Assembly: GCA_023450745.1 (NCBI GenBank)
Contig: JAEXGR010000042.1
Coordinates: 1 to 13,626, forward strand
Length of the DNA stretch: 13,626 nt
DNA from: Synergistota bacterium
Lineage (GTDB): Bacteria > Synergistota > Synergistia > Synergistales > Synergistaceae
Direction of reading: 5' to 3'
Positions 5,781 through 13,034 of the stretch are shown here, in pieces. How positions within the stretch are numbered: position 1 is the first letter of the stretch; the number at the start of each line of letters is the position of its first letter. Under the pieces are notes generated by a model. It was not told the DNA's origin, ran no database searches, and worked only from the letters and a program-made list of their open reading frames with translations. Made by a program: the position numbers and the translations under genes.

Positions 5781-7739
5781 TTACAGGGCAAACAGAGGAG
5801 CGAGCACGGTGGCGACTACGGACATCAGCTTGATAAGGATGTTGAGGCTCGGTCCCGCCGTGTCTTTGAAGGGGTCACCCACCGTGTCCCCTACTACCGC
5901 CGCCGCGTGGGGCGCCGTGCCTTTGCCGCCGAAGTGGCCTGATTCGATATATTTTTTCGCGTTGTCCCATGCTCCTCCGGAGTTGGACATAAAGATCGCC
6001 ATCATAACGCCCGTAACGATGGAGCCTCCAAGCATGCCGCCAAGGGCCGCCGCGCCAAGAAGGTATCCGACAAGAACCGGCGCCAGAACCGCCATGATGC
6101 CGGGCACTACCATTTCACGCAGCGCCGCCGCCGTGGAGATGTCCACGCAGCGCTCGTATTCGGGTTTGCCGGTGCCTTCCATGATCCCGGGGATTTCTCT
6201 GAACTGACGGCGGACTTCTTCGATCATTTTTTCCGCCGCGCGGCTCACCGCCTGGATGGACAGCGCGCTGAATATGAAGGGCAGCAGTCCGCCGATGAAG
6301 AGGCCGACCATAACGTAGGGGTCCTTAAGGTCTATGGCTTTGAGGTTGGTCGCTTCCGCGAAGGCCACGAAGAGCGCCAGCGCCGTGAGGGCCGCGGAGC
6401 CGATCGCCAGTCCTTTGCCGACCGCCGCCGTGGTGTTGCCTACCGCGTCGAGGTGGTCGGTGATTTCGCGCACTTCTTCCGGAAGCTCGGCCATTTCCGC
6501 GATGCCTCCCGCATTATCCGCGATGGGGCCGTAAGCGTCCACGGAGAGGGCCATGCCGGTGATGGCGAGCATGCCGACCGCCGCGCAGGCGATTCCGTAG
6601 AGGCCGCCGAAGTAGACGCCCGCAACGATGGCGCAGCAGACGAGGATTACGGGAATGGCGGTGGATTTCATACCGACGCCGAGGCCCGCAAGGATGTTGG
6701 TCGCCGCGCCGGTTTCTGAGGCGGACGCGATTTCTTTGACGCTCGGGTAGTCACCTGAGGTGTAGTATTCGGTCGCCGCGCCGATAAGAAGGCCGGAGAC
6801 GACTCCTGAGAGGACGGCGTAGAAAAGGGTGAGGTCGTTGAATATCCAGTTAGTGATAAAGAAGGTGCCGACGAGCATGAAGAGGCCCGTGGAGCCCAGT
6901 CCGTAGCGCAGCGCTTTGGCCGGGTCGCCGCCCTCTTTGACGCGCACGAAAAAGGTGCCGAGGATGGAGGCGATGATGCCGATGCCGGCCAGCAGGAGCG
7001 GGTAGATTACGCCAGTCTCGCCGATGACGAGCGCGCCGATGGCCATAGCCGCGATTATGGAGTTGACGTAAGATTCAAAGAGGTCCGCTCCCATTCCCGC
7101 GATGTCTCCCACGTTATCTCCCACGTTGTCGGCGATGACCGCCGGGTTGCGGGGGTCGTCTTCGGGGATACCGGCCTCGACTTTACCGACAAGGTCGGCT
7201 CCCACGTCGGCCGCTTTGGTGTAGATACCGCCGCCGACTCGCGCGAAGAGCGCAATGGAGCTGGCCCCAAAACCAAAGGCGGTGATGGTGTCGGGACTCT
7301 GGAAGAGGAAGTACATCGCGACGACGCCGATAAGGCCCACGCCGACGACGGTCATTCCCATAACGCTGCCTCCCATAAAGGCGATGGTGAGCGCGTCGTT
7401 CATGCCGTGCATGGCCGCGAAAGCGGTCTTACCGTTGGATTTAGTGGCGACCTTCATGCCGACGTAGCCGGTAAGCGCGCTGCATACCGCGCCCACGACA
7501 AAGCAAATGGCGCTAGGAACGCTTATTTTCCACGCCAGCAGCGCCGCGACAATAATGACGAAGGGTACAAGAGCTTTGTACTCTCTGTAGAGAAAGGCCA
7601 TCGCCCCGCTCTGGATGATTCCGGATAGTTCGCTTACCCGGGCGTTTTCCACCTTAAACGCGGTGATTTTGCCCGACGCATATGCCGCGAACAGCAATGC
7701 GATTACTCCTATTCCTCCTACAATGGCTAAGATATTCAT
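5781..7739 (-). CDS. hppA: Membrane-bound ion-pumping pyrophosphatase, K+-dependent, probably Na+-pumping
   Basis: A 652-residue, very hydrophobic protein with about 16 predicted membrane helices, the normal size for this family. It couples hydrolysis of pyrophosphate to ion export across the cytoplasmic membrane. The substrate motif DNVGDNVGD is at 204-212, a second conserved DAYGPIADNAGG at 401-412, and the C-terminal GDTVGDPFKDTAGPS at 617-631. GNTTAA (434-439) has Ala (A438) where K+-independent enzymes have Lys, so it should require K+. In helix 6, D219 is followed by E222 three residues later, with N226 where plant-type H+ pumps have Glu; by family knowledge this is the Na+-pump arrangement. 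The start ATG (7737-7739) follows AAGGGGG by about 11 bases. It is monocistronic, with its own promoter and terminator. Ion choice is inference from residues. Confidence 0.95.
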   Translation of the reverse strand: MNILAIVGGIGVIALLFAAYASGKITAFKVENARVSELSGIIQSGAMAFLYREYKALVPFVIIVAALLAWKISVPSAICFVVGAVCSALTGYVGMKVATKSNGKTAFAAMHGMNDALTIAFMGGSVMGMTVVGVGLIGVVAMYFLFQSPDTITAFGFGASSIALFARVGGGIYTKAADVGADLVGKVEAGIPEDDPRNPAVIADNVGDNVGDIAGMGADLFESYVNSIIAAMAIGALVIGETGVIYPLLLAGIGIIASILGTFFVRVKEGGDPAKALRYGLGSTGLFMLVGTFFITNWIFNDLTLFYAVLSGVVSGLLIGAATEYYTSGDYPSVKEIASASETGAATNILAGLGVGMKSTAIPVILVCCAIVAGVYFGGLYGIACAAVGMLAITGMALSVDAYGPIADNAGGIAEMAELPEEVREITDHLDAVGNTTAAVGKGLAIGSAALTALALFVAFAEATNLKAIDLKDPYVMVGLFIGGLLPFIFSALSIQAVSRAAEKMIEEVRRQFREIPGIMEGTGKPEYERCVDISTAAALREMVVPGIMAVLAPVLVGYLLGAAALGGMLGGSIVTGVMMAIFMSNSGGAWDNAKKYIESGHFGGKGTAPHAAAVVGDTVGDPFKDTAGPSLNILIKLMSVVATVLAPLFAL

Positions 7740-7798
7740 TGTTGAAGTGACCCCCTTGAAGGTTTTATATTATCGACTGTGTGTCGAACCAGTAAATT

Positions 7799-7827
7799 AT
7801 TATATATTCAAGAACCGTATTAAGCAA
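7799..7827 (-). promoter_or_regulatory. Strong sigma-70 promoter for hppA
   Basis: TTGCTT (7822-7827) and a perfect TATAAT (7799-7804) are spaced by 17 bp on the minus strand. The predicted start is near 7792, giving a leader of about 52 nt. That leader contains a small 5-bp hairpin, TCGAC/GTCGA, at 7773-7787. The surroundings are AT-rich against a GC-rich background. Confidence 0.8.
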
Positions 7828-7871
7828 TATCGCCCCACAGCCTAATTTGGGCGCACACACAATAAATCGGA

Positions 7872-8513
7872 TTATTTCCTCCTTTCCCCGTCGAGATATA
7901 TCCGGACCGGGGCCTTCGGGTCGCCGCCGCCCTTCAGAGAAGCCAGCATACCGAGCACGGCTCCGCGAACGAAATCGGCGATAAAATCCTTCATCGGCAG
8001 GGGGCGGTCTCCGATATAGACCTTTGAACTGCGGTAATACTTTCCGCGGACGGTCGCCGCGAGCTTCGCCGCGATCAGGGCCTCGTCCCCACAGCCAAAG
8101 CGCAGCCTCCCGTCGCCGCCGCCTGTTCTGTCATATACCATAAAGACGCCGCTCACCTCGCGGGGGCGCGGTTCGCCGTTCTCCACCCAGATCTTGGGAA
8201 GGTCAAGATATTTGCCGCCCTCCAGTATCACGATCTCCGCGTCCGGAAAATACTGCGATACGATATACTCCGGGGAAAAAGACGCGGCCCCCGCCTCCTC
8301 AAAACGCAGTCCGTCCCTCCCCCACAGCGCCGAGGCTATCCCCATCCGCTCCACGGAAGCAGTGTCCGTGCCGTCCTCTTCAAGCACATCGTCGGAGGTC
8401 CTCTTTATATACCCGGTCCGCACGCCAAGGCGCGTCAGCTCAGAGAGCACCTTACGGCAAAATGTCGTCTTGCCGCTGTTCTTGAAGCCCGATACGGCAA
8501 AAATCTTAATCAT
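7872..8513 (-). CDS. MobB-like P-loop protein (molybdopterin-guanine dinucleotide biosynthesis type)
   Basis: A 213-residue protein with a Walker A motif at the very start, GFKNSGKTT (9-17), then GTDT (48-51) and ILEGGKYLDLPKI (about 96-108), the arrangement seen in MobB. MobB binds GTP and is thought to assist attachment of the guanine nucleotide to molybdopterin for molybdoenzymes such as formate dehydrogenase. After about residue 165 it has an extra C-terminal part, PLPMKDFIADFVRGAVLGML and a SLKGGG stretch; from memory this resembles tails on MobB-like proteins of anaerobes, function unknown to me. The ATG (8511-8513) overlaps the end of the upstream permease by 8 bp, and GGAGGAG lies about ten bases before it, so translation is probably coupled. 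No other molybdenum-cofactor gene is in the window, so a general P-loop role cannot be excluded. Confidence 0.8.
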   Translation of the reverse strand: MIKIFAVSGFKNSGKTTFCRKVLSELTRLGVRTGYIKRTSDDVLEEDGTDTASVERMGIASALWGRDGLRFEEAGAASFSPEYIVSQYFPDAEIVILEGGKYLDLPKIWVENGEPRPREVSGVFMVYDRTGGGDGRLRFGCGDEALIAAKLAATVRGKYYRSSKVYIGDRPLPMKDFIADFVRGAVLGMLASLKGGGDPKAPVRIYLDGERRK

Positions 8514-9633
8514 CTTCCGCCGTCTCCTCCGCCAGGCAGTCGTCGGGAGCCTTTATGATGCTGCGGTAGATGTCAAGCAAAAACAGCGCCAGCGAGAGGA
8601 TCAGCGGACCTACGAAAACGCCGAGAAACCCCCAGGCGTACAGCCCGCCGAACAGCCCGATGAAAATAAGAAGCATATGTATCTTGCTGCCCTCCGAGAT
8701 GAACATCGGCTTGATAAAATTATCAATCGAGCTGACGACTAAAAGCCCCCACAGCAAAAGGATGACGCAGCCCGAGAGGTCCCCGCGCAGGAAAAGCGCG
8801 GCCGCGCCGGGCAGCCAGATCGCCGGGGTGCCGACAAAAGGAATCATCGCCGTCATGAACATGCAGAAGCCGAAGAAAACCGGGTGCGCGAGGTCGACAT
8901 ACCACCAGCCCAGCCCCCCCAGCGTCCCCTGCACCGCCGCCGTCATAATGATGCCGCAGACGACGGCCTTCAGCATCACCGCCGTGCGGCGCACAAAGCC
9001 GACGCGCTCGTCCTCCGGCAAGGGCAGCAGGTCCGTCGCGTAATCTATCATCCGGCGGCCGTCGCGCACGAGAAAGAAGGAGGTGATGGCGACGATCAGG
9101 ATAATCAGCGCGAGCTTGAGGATGCTTTCAAAAATCTGACTGGAGACCATCGTCAGAAAGGCCGTGACATAACTGGCGCTGTCTTTTATCAGGGCGTCGA
9201 CGATCGGCAGTTCCGTGATAAGGTCAAGCTCGTTGACGAAGCCGCCGAAAATCGGCAGCGATTTGACGGCCGCGATGATATCGGCGTAGGAGCCCGAGAT
9301 GAGGCCGCTCTCCATAAGCTGCCGGCTGATGCGGATCGCCTCCCGCGTAACGAAGATGGAGAGCATCAATAGCGGCAGCGCGATAAAGACCAGAATCACG
9401 CCGGTACTGATGGCGGCGGCTATATTGCGGTACCTTGCGCGAAAGAGCCGTTCGTGCAGGAAGGTAAAGATCGGATAGGCAAAATAAGAAAAGAGTATCG
9501 ACCACATCAGCGGCATCGCGAGCGGTTTGATAATGTACCAAGAGACCATGGCGAAAAAGGATAGCAGGATCACCAGAGGAATAACGCTGGTGCGGATCTT
9601 CTTCGCGGCGAGCATATATCTGTTTGTGGTCAA
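8506..9633 (-). CDS. AI-2E family (PF01594 type) membrane permease
   Basis: A 375-residue integral membrane protein. Hydrophobic segments lie at about 15-35, 40-57, 68-95, 168-190, 217-243, 252-270, 283-303 and 317-353. The central soluble stretch (about 96-165) and the conserved C-terminal half, with IPFVGTPAIWLPGA (264-277) and DNFIKPMFISEGSKIHMLL (304-322), are typical of the AI-2E/YdiK permease family. Members include TqsA and some Na+/H+ antiporters; the substrate cannot be told from sequence, and an autoinducer role should not be assumed. I chose TTG at 9631-9633: GGGAGG precedes it by eight bases, and the likely promoter puts the transcript start inside the alternative GTG start at 9664-9666, which has no ribosome site. 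The stop overlaps the MobB-like gene by 8 bp. Confidence 0.88.
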   Translation of the reverse strand: MTTNRYMLAAKKIRTSVIPLVILLSFFAMVSWYIIKPLAMPLMWSILFSYFAYPIFTFLHERLFRARYRNIAAAISTGVILVFIALPLLMLSIFVTREAIRISRQLMESGLISGSYADIIAAVKSLPIFGGFVNELDLITELPIVDALIKDSASYVTAFLTMVSSQIFESILKLALIILIVAITSFFLVRDGRRMIDYATDLLPLPEDERVGFVRRTAVMLKAVVCGIIMTAAVQGTLGGLGWWYVDLAHPVFFGFCMFMTAMIPFVGTPAIWLPGAAALFLRGDLSGCVILLLWGLLVVSSIDNFIKPMFISEGSKIHMLLIFIGLFGGLYAWGFLGVFVGPLILSLALFLLDIYRSIIKAPDDCLAEETAEDD

Positions 9634-9668
9634 GTTACAGGCCTCCCAAATCTTTATATCTTTCACAG

Positions 9669-9697
9669 AGTATAAGACTTTTTTCCCCTCATATCCA
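9669..9697 (-). promoter_or_regulatory. Probable promoter of the permease-MobB pair
   Basis: TGGATA (9692-9697) and TATACT (9669-9674) are 17 bp apart on the minus strand, in an AT-rich patch. Transcription would start near 9662, about 28 nt before the TTG start. The -35 is a 4 of 6 match, so confidence is moderate. Confidence 0.5.
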
Positions 9698-9752
9698 CAT
9701 AAAAATACGCACGGGAAAGAAAAAACCCGCGCGAAAAGCGAAACGGCCCTCC

Positions 9753-9779
9753 GAGGCGAAGGCAGGAGCGCCGCGCCTC
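9753..9779 (-). terminator. Hairpin downstream of fpg, weak terminator candidate
   Basis: A 6-bp stem GAGGCG/CGCCTC with an inner 3-bp GGC/GCC pairing lies 21 bp behind the fpg stop. The nearest U-run on the minus strand (TTTTTT near 9720-9725) is almost 30 nt further on, so this is not a classical terminator. I see no better one before the permease promoter. Confidence 0.3.
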
Positions 9780-9800
9780 ATGTTTCTTGCCTTGCGGCCT

Positions 9801-10622
9801 TTATTTCTGACACTTCGGGCAATAGACGCTGCCGCGCCCGCCCACCACGGCGCGGCACAGCCGTTCGCCGCACCGGCGGCAGGGTTCGCCCGCGCGGCCG
9901 TATACGTTCAAATAACGGTAGCGATACCCGCGCCCCCTGCCGGCGAAATACTCCTCCGCGCTCATTCTGTTTTCTTCGATACCGGTCAGCAGCGCCTCCC
10001 TGATCGCCGCCGCGAGCCGTTCCCACTCGTCAGCCGCAAGCGTCGCCGCGGGACGTTCGGGGCGTATCTTAGCTAAAAAGAGACTCTCATCGGCGTAAAT
10101 ATTCCCGATGCCGGCGATAAATTCCTGATCAAGCAGACAGCTCTTGACGGCTTTTTTCCTCTTCGCGAAAACCGACTTCAGATAAGAACCGTCAAACCCT
10201 GCGTCAAACGGCTCGGGGCCGAGCCGCTCGGCGCCGCTGAACGTATCCGCTTCGCCCCTCCGAAGCAGCCAAAAGCGTCCAAAGCGGCGCAGGTCCGCGA
10301 AACGCAGCTCTTGTCCATTATCCAAATGAATGACAAGCCGCGTATGTTTCTCCAAAAGATGGCCTGGGGGCGTCAGCAGCAGCGAGCCGGTCATTCGGAG
10401 GTGCAAAACGATTCTGTCCCCGCTCTCCAAATACGCGTAAAGGAATTTGCCTCGCCGCCCCATTCCTGAAATGCGCTGTCCCTCAAGCGCACGGCAAAAA
10501 TCATCCGCCAAGGGACGCGCGACGACCTTCGGGTCATGTACCGTTACCCCGGTAATCCCCAGCCCTTTGATCTGTGGCTCAATAATTCGTTTTACCGTTT
10601 CGACCTCCGGCAACTCCGGCAT
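9801..10622 (-). CDS. mutM: Formamidopyrimidine-DNA glycosylase (Fpg/MutM)
   Basis: A 273-residue base-excision repair enzyme that removes 8-oxoguanine and formamidopyrimidines and nicks the abasic site. The N-terminus MPELPEVETV supplies the catalytic Pro (P2 after Met removal) and Glu E3. K59 in GRRGKFLY is the conserved phosphate-contact Lys. The helix-two-turn-helix region carries DQEFIAGIGNIYADESLF (165-182). The C-terminal zinc finger has C248-x2-C251 and C268-x2-C271 with R263 between, and the protein ends CPKCQK as is usual. The loop that normally reads GGTTL or similar before the finger reads NRMSA (218-222), so the part capping the flipped 8-oxoG differs from the standard. The ATG (10620-10622) follows GGGGGAG by five bases. 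It has its own promoter and stands alone between guaA and the permease. Confidence 0.96.
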   Translation of the reverse strand: MPELPEVETVKRIIEPQIKGLGITGVTVHDPKVVARPLADDFCRALEGQRISGMGRRGKFLYAYLESGDRIVLHLRMTGSLLLTPPGHLLEKHTRLVIHLDNGQELRFADLRRFGRFWLLRRGEADTFSGAERLGPEPFDAGFDGSYLKSVFAKRKKAVKSCLLDQEFIAGIGNIYADESLFLAKIRPERPAATLAADEWERLAAAIREALLTGIEENRMSAEEYFAGRGRGYRYRYLNVYGRAGEPCRRCGERLCRAVVGGRGSVYCPKCQK

Positions 10623-10694
10623 TACGTCTCCCCCGTTCCGCGTGCCGTTATCCGCACGCCGCGCAAAATTTTACCCACCACACCGCCTATCGCA

Positions 10695-10723
10695 ATTATA
10701 CCGGTGCGGAAAATTTTTGTAAA
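10695..10723 (-). promoter_or_regulatory. Near-consensus sigma-70 promoter for mutM
   Basis: TTTACA (10718-10723) and a perfect TATAAT (10695-10700), 17 bp apart on the minus strand. It lies between the guaA terminator and mutM, predicting a leader of about 65 nt. Confidence 0.8.
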
Positions 10724-10741
10724 AACACAGCCGCTAACGCA

Positions 10742-10788
10742 TAAAAATAAAAAAACGGCCTCGCTGGCTGAAATCAACAAGACCGTTT
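10742..10788 (-). terminator. Rho-independent terminator of guaA
   Basis: On the minus strand AAACGGTCT (10780-10788) pairs with AGGCCGTTT (10753-10761), nine pairs including one U-G, around an 18-nt loop. A run of T, TTTTATTTTTA, follows (10742-10752 read in reverse). It sits 43 bp behind the guaA stop. The U-G pair makes the stem work only as minus-strand RNA, which fits its role for guaA. Confidence 0.82.
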
Positions 10789-10831
10789 CACTTTAGTTTT
10801 ACGCAGGGTTTTCGGTTTTAGAGGTTTTTAA

Positions 10832-12370
10832 TTATTCCCACTCGATCGTTGCCGGCGGCTTGGAGGTTACGTCTAATACTACGCGGTTCACCTGCGGCAC
10901 CTCGTTGCAGATACGGCGCGAGACAGTGTCAAGCAATTCGTAGGGCAGATGCACCCACTCCGCCGTCATCGCGTCGAGCGAGGAGACGGCACGCAACGCG
11001 ATCGTCTCGCCGTAGGTACGCACGTCGCCGACGACGCCAACGCTGCGCACCGGCAGCAACGCGCAGAAGGCCTGCCAGATGGAATCGTAAAGTCCCGCCC
11101 GGCGGATCTCTTCGATAAAGATCGCGTCAGCCTCACGGAGGATGTCGAGGCGTTCCTTCTTAAGCTCGCCAAGGCAGCGCACCGCAAGCCCCGGTCCGGG
11201 GAAGGGATGGCGCCCGAGGAAATGCGGCGCGATGCCAAGCACCTTGCCGACACGACGCACCTCATCCTTAAAGAGATCGCGCAGCGGCTCAAGCAGTCCC
11301 ATCTTCATATCATCGGGCAGTCCGCCGACATTGTGATGGCTCTTGATTACTCCGCCGCCGCCGTGGCCGCTCTCCACAACGTCCGGATAGATCGTTCCCT
11401 GGAGCAGCCAGTCGGAGCCGCCGAGGCGGCGCGCCTCTTCCTCAAAGACGCGGATGAAAAGCTCGCCGATGATCTTGCGCTTGCGCTCAGGCTCCGTCAC
11501 CCCCGCAAGCGCGGTGAGAAAACGCTCGCTCGCATCTACGAAATGCACGTTGAGATTCAACGAGCGATATGTCTCCATCACCTGCTTGCCTTCGTCCTTA
11601 CGGAGCATGCCGTGGTCGACAAAGATACAGTAGAGCCGGTCGCCGACCGCCCTCTGGGTGATCACCGCCGACACCGTTGAATCAACGCCGCCGGAGAGGC
11701 CGCAGATGACCTTGCCGCCGCCAACTTTTGCGCGAATTTTTTCTATCTCGCGGTCTATCCATTCGTTGCCGAGCGTCCAGTCGGCGGTGCAGCCGCAGAT
11801 ATCGAATAAAAATGCCGATAATATCTCCTGTCCCTTTGGCGTGTGCGCCACCTCTGGATGGAACTGCAGCGCCGTCACGCGGCCGTCGGGCGACTCAAAA
11901 CCGGCCATCGCGCCGCTTTCGCTGCGCGCCGTGACCTTGAACCCGGCGGGAAGCTTCTTCACCTCATCCCAGTGGCTCATCCAAACCGCAAGCTTTTTAT
12001 CGCCGCCGCAGCGCGCAAATAACCGCCCCTCTTCAACGTTGACCGCCGCACGGCCATATTCCGCGGAATCGCCGCGCTCAACGGCGCCGCCGAACTGATG
12101 CGCCAGCAGCTGCATACCGTAACATATCCCCAGTACGGGAACGCCGGCGTTAAGAAACTCCAGCGGCACCGAAGGAGCGTCGTCGTCCAGCACGCTGCGC
12201 GGTCCGCCCGAAATTATAATTCCGGAGGGATTCGATTCCCGCAGCTTCTCGATCGGAGAATCCCAGAAAAGTATCTCGCTGTAAACGCCGAGCTCGCGCA
12301 CGCGTCTGGCGATCAGCTGTGTATATTGTGAACCGCAGTCAATAATAAGTATCTTATTCTCTTTTTTCAT
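10832..12370 (-). CDS. guaA: GMP synthase (glutamine-hydrolysing)
   Basis: A 512-residue two-domain enzyme that converts XMP to GMP with glutamine and ATP, the last step of guanine nucleotide synthesis. The N-terminal class I glutamine amidotransferase domain has the nucleophile C83 in GICYGMQL and H171/E173 in FHPEVAHT. The ATP-pyrophosphatase domain starts at about 205, with the P-loop LSGGVDST (225-232) and HHNVGGLPDDM (345-355). The C-terminal dimerisation domain ends in VTSKPPATIEWE, the standard GuaA end. The ATG (12368-12370) follows a modest ribosome site GGAG at eight bases; that site lies in the loop of a GC-rich hairpin. The gene is monocistronic, with its terminator behind it, and points away from the accessory genes on the right. 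Confidence 0.97.
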   Translation of the reverse strand: MKKENKILIIDCGSQYTQLIARRVRELGVYSEILFWDSPIEKLRESNPSGIIISGGPRSVLDDDAPSVPLEFLNAGVPVLGICYGMQLLAHQFGGAVERGDSAEYGRAAVNVEEGRLFARCGGDKKLAVWMSHWDEVKKLPAGFKVTARSESGAMAGFESPDGRVTALQFHPEVAHTPKGQEILSAFLFDICGCTADWTLGNEWIDREIEKIRAKVGGGKVICGLSGGVDSTVSAVITQRAVGDRLYCIFVDHGMLRKDEGKQVMETYRSLNLNVHFVDASERFLTALAGVTEPERKRKIIGELFIRVFEEEARRLGGSDWLLQGTIYPDVVESGHGGGGVIKSHHNVGGLPDDMKMGLLEPLRDLFKDEVRRVGKVLGIAPHFLGRHPFPGPGLAVRCLGELKKERLDILREADAIFIEEIRRAGLYDSIWQAFCALLPVRSVGVVGDVRTYGETIALRAVSSLDAMTAEWVHLPYELLDTVSRRICNEVPQVNRVVLDVTSKPPATIEWE

Positions 12371-12374
12371 AACA

Positions 12375-12387
12375 GGGGCTCCGCCCC
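12375..12387 (-). promoter_or_regulatory. Hairpin enclosing the guaA ribosome binding site
   Basis: GGGGC and GCCCC form a perfect 5-bp stem around a 3-nt loop. On the minus strand the GGAG ribosome site spans the loop and stem edge, four to twelve bases before the guaA ATG. Folding would hide or present the site; which one is not visible from sequence. I saw no purine-riboswitch core in the leader. Confidence 0.4.
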
Positions 12388-12449
12388 GTCACCTCCGGCC
12401 GTCGTTAAAGTGCACGTTTAAGTATGACATAAAAAGCCTCTGAACGCTA

Positions 12450-12478
12450 GATATAAGGAGAACATTTTCGCGGATCAA
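12450..12478 (-). promoter_or_regulatory. Weak promoter candidate for guaA
   Basis: TTGATC (12473-12478) and TATATC (12450-12455), 17 bp apart on the minus strand; each hexamer matches consensus at 4 of 6 positions. It would give a leader of about 70 nt containing the palindrome and the hairpin. It is the best pair I found there, not a firm call. Confidence 0.35.
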
Positions 12479-12733
12479 GGCAAAAATAAGCGGATGTCTA
12501 TCGGCCGCGCCGCGCTAGTTTCAGGTGAAAGCGCAAAATGCCGCGCAAAGTATCCCAGGCTGTTCAATGTTTGCATCAAAAGGCTTGATGCGTTTGCCCC
12601 CGTGTTAAGCGCGATTATGGGCGCGTTGCCCCAATTTTATGATATAGTTGATCTATCGGTGTTGTCTCATTTTAAAGAAGAATATGATTCTCGGAACCCC
12701 CAAGATATCAGGATAAAAGGGAGGCAGAAATAG

Positions 12734-12958
12734 ATGAAAAGAATCGCCAGCATGCTTATCATGCTGCTGATATTCGCGGCAACGACTCTCTCCGCCGTCG
12801 CCGCGGGAAACTACGTCGCCTCACGGGACAGAGCCCCCTTCCACACGCTCTCCTGCCGCTGGGCAAAAAAAATAGCGTCCGAAAACGCCGTCTATTACAA
12901 CACAAGGGACGAGGCGATAAAGGACGGGCACCGCCCCTGCAAAGTCTGCAAGCCATAA
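12734..12958 (+). CDS. Small exported protein with Ada-like Cys/His metal-binding motif
   Basis: A 74-residue protein. Residues 1-24 form a signal peptide: Lys/Arg at 2-3, a hydrophobic core, and A-V-A-A before the likely cut near G25. The mature part of about 50 residues has H37, C41, C69 and C72 in the order H-x3-C ... R-P-C-K-x-C-K-P, with YYNTRDEAIKDGHRPC between. This resembles the Ada-type zinc-binding mini-domain found in the DNA-repair protein Ada and at the end of some secreted nucleases, where it reads roughly 'xHxxxCxxAKKI...SREEAxxxGxRPCxxCxP'. Here it stands alone and is exported, so a DNA-repair role is unlikely; metal or DNA binding outside the cell is a guess. The ATG follows GGGAGG by nine bases. 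It is the first plus-strand gene and lies next to an insertion sequence. Confidence 0.75.
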   Translation: MKRIASMLIMLLIFAATTLSAVAAGNYVASRDRAPFHTLSCRWAKKIASENAVYYNTRDEAIKDGHRPCKVCKP

Positions 12959-13034
12959 CGGGGGTAAAATTATAAAAAACAAAAGCCGCCCGGCTGCGGT
13001 AATATTTAGTGTTTGGAGCTATACTAAAAAAGTA

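Larger units (their letters stand above)
12371..12733. other. 363-bp stretch without a convincing gene, between guaA and the exported mini-protein
   Basis: It holds the guaA leader (hairpin 12375-12387, imperfect palindrome 12405-12421, weak promoter candidate 12450-12478), then AT-richer DNA with no clear feature. A 79-codon plus-strand frame at 12494-12733 ends directly before the next ATG, but its start lacks a proper ribosome site and I do not recognise the product, so I do not call it a gene. A weak TTGTCT (12662-12667) with TATGAT (12683-12688), only 15 bp apart, is the best promoter-like pair for the gene at 12734. Confidence 0.5.

Noticed and set aside
7831..7853. 5-bp inverted repeat CGCCC/GGGCG as a terminator for the permease-MobB pair
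   Set aside because: The stem is short with a 13-nt loop and no U-run follows; it also abuts the hppA -35. Probably chance.
10949..11680. 243-codon plus-strand frame across guaA
   Set aside because: Shadow frame caused by high GC at third positions; guaA on the minus strand has all catalytic motifs.
12494..12733. 79-codon plus-strand frame ending directly before the ATG of the exported mini-protein
   Set aside because: No recognisable family, only AAGG 13 bases before its ATG as a ribosome site, and no good promoter. It could be real, but the evidence is the open frame alone.
12985..13000. Small GC hairpin (CCGC/GCGG) behind the exported mini-protein, with T-rich DNA on its minus-strand side
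   Set aside because: Only four certain pairs. It has little U-run in the direction of the gene and no minus-strand gene needs it.
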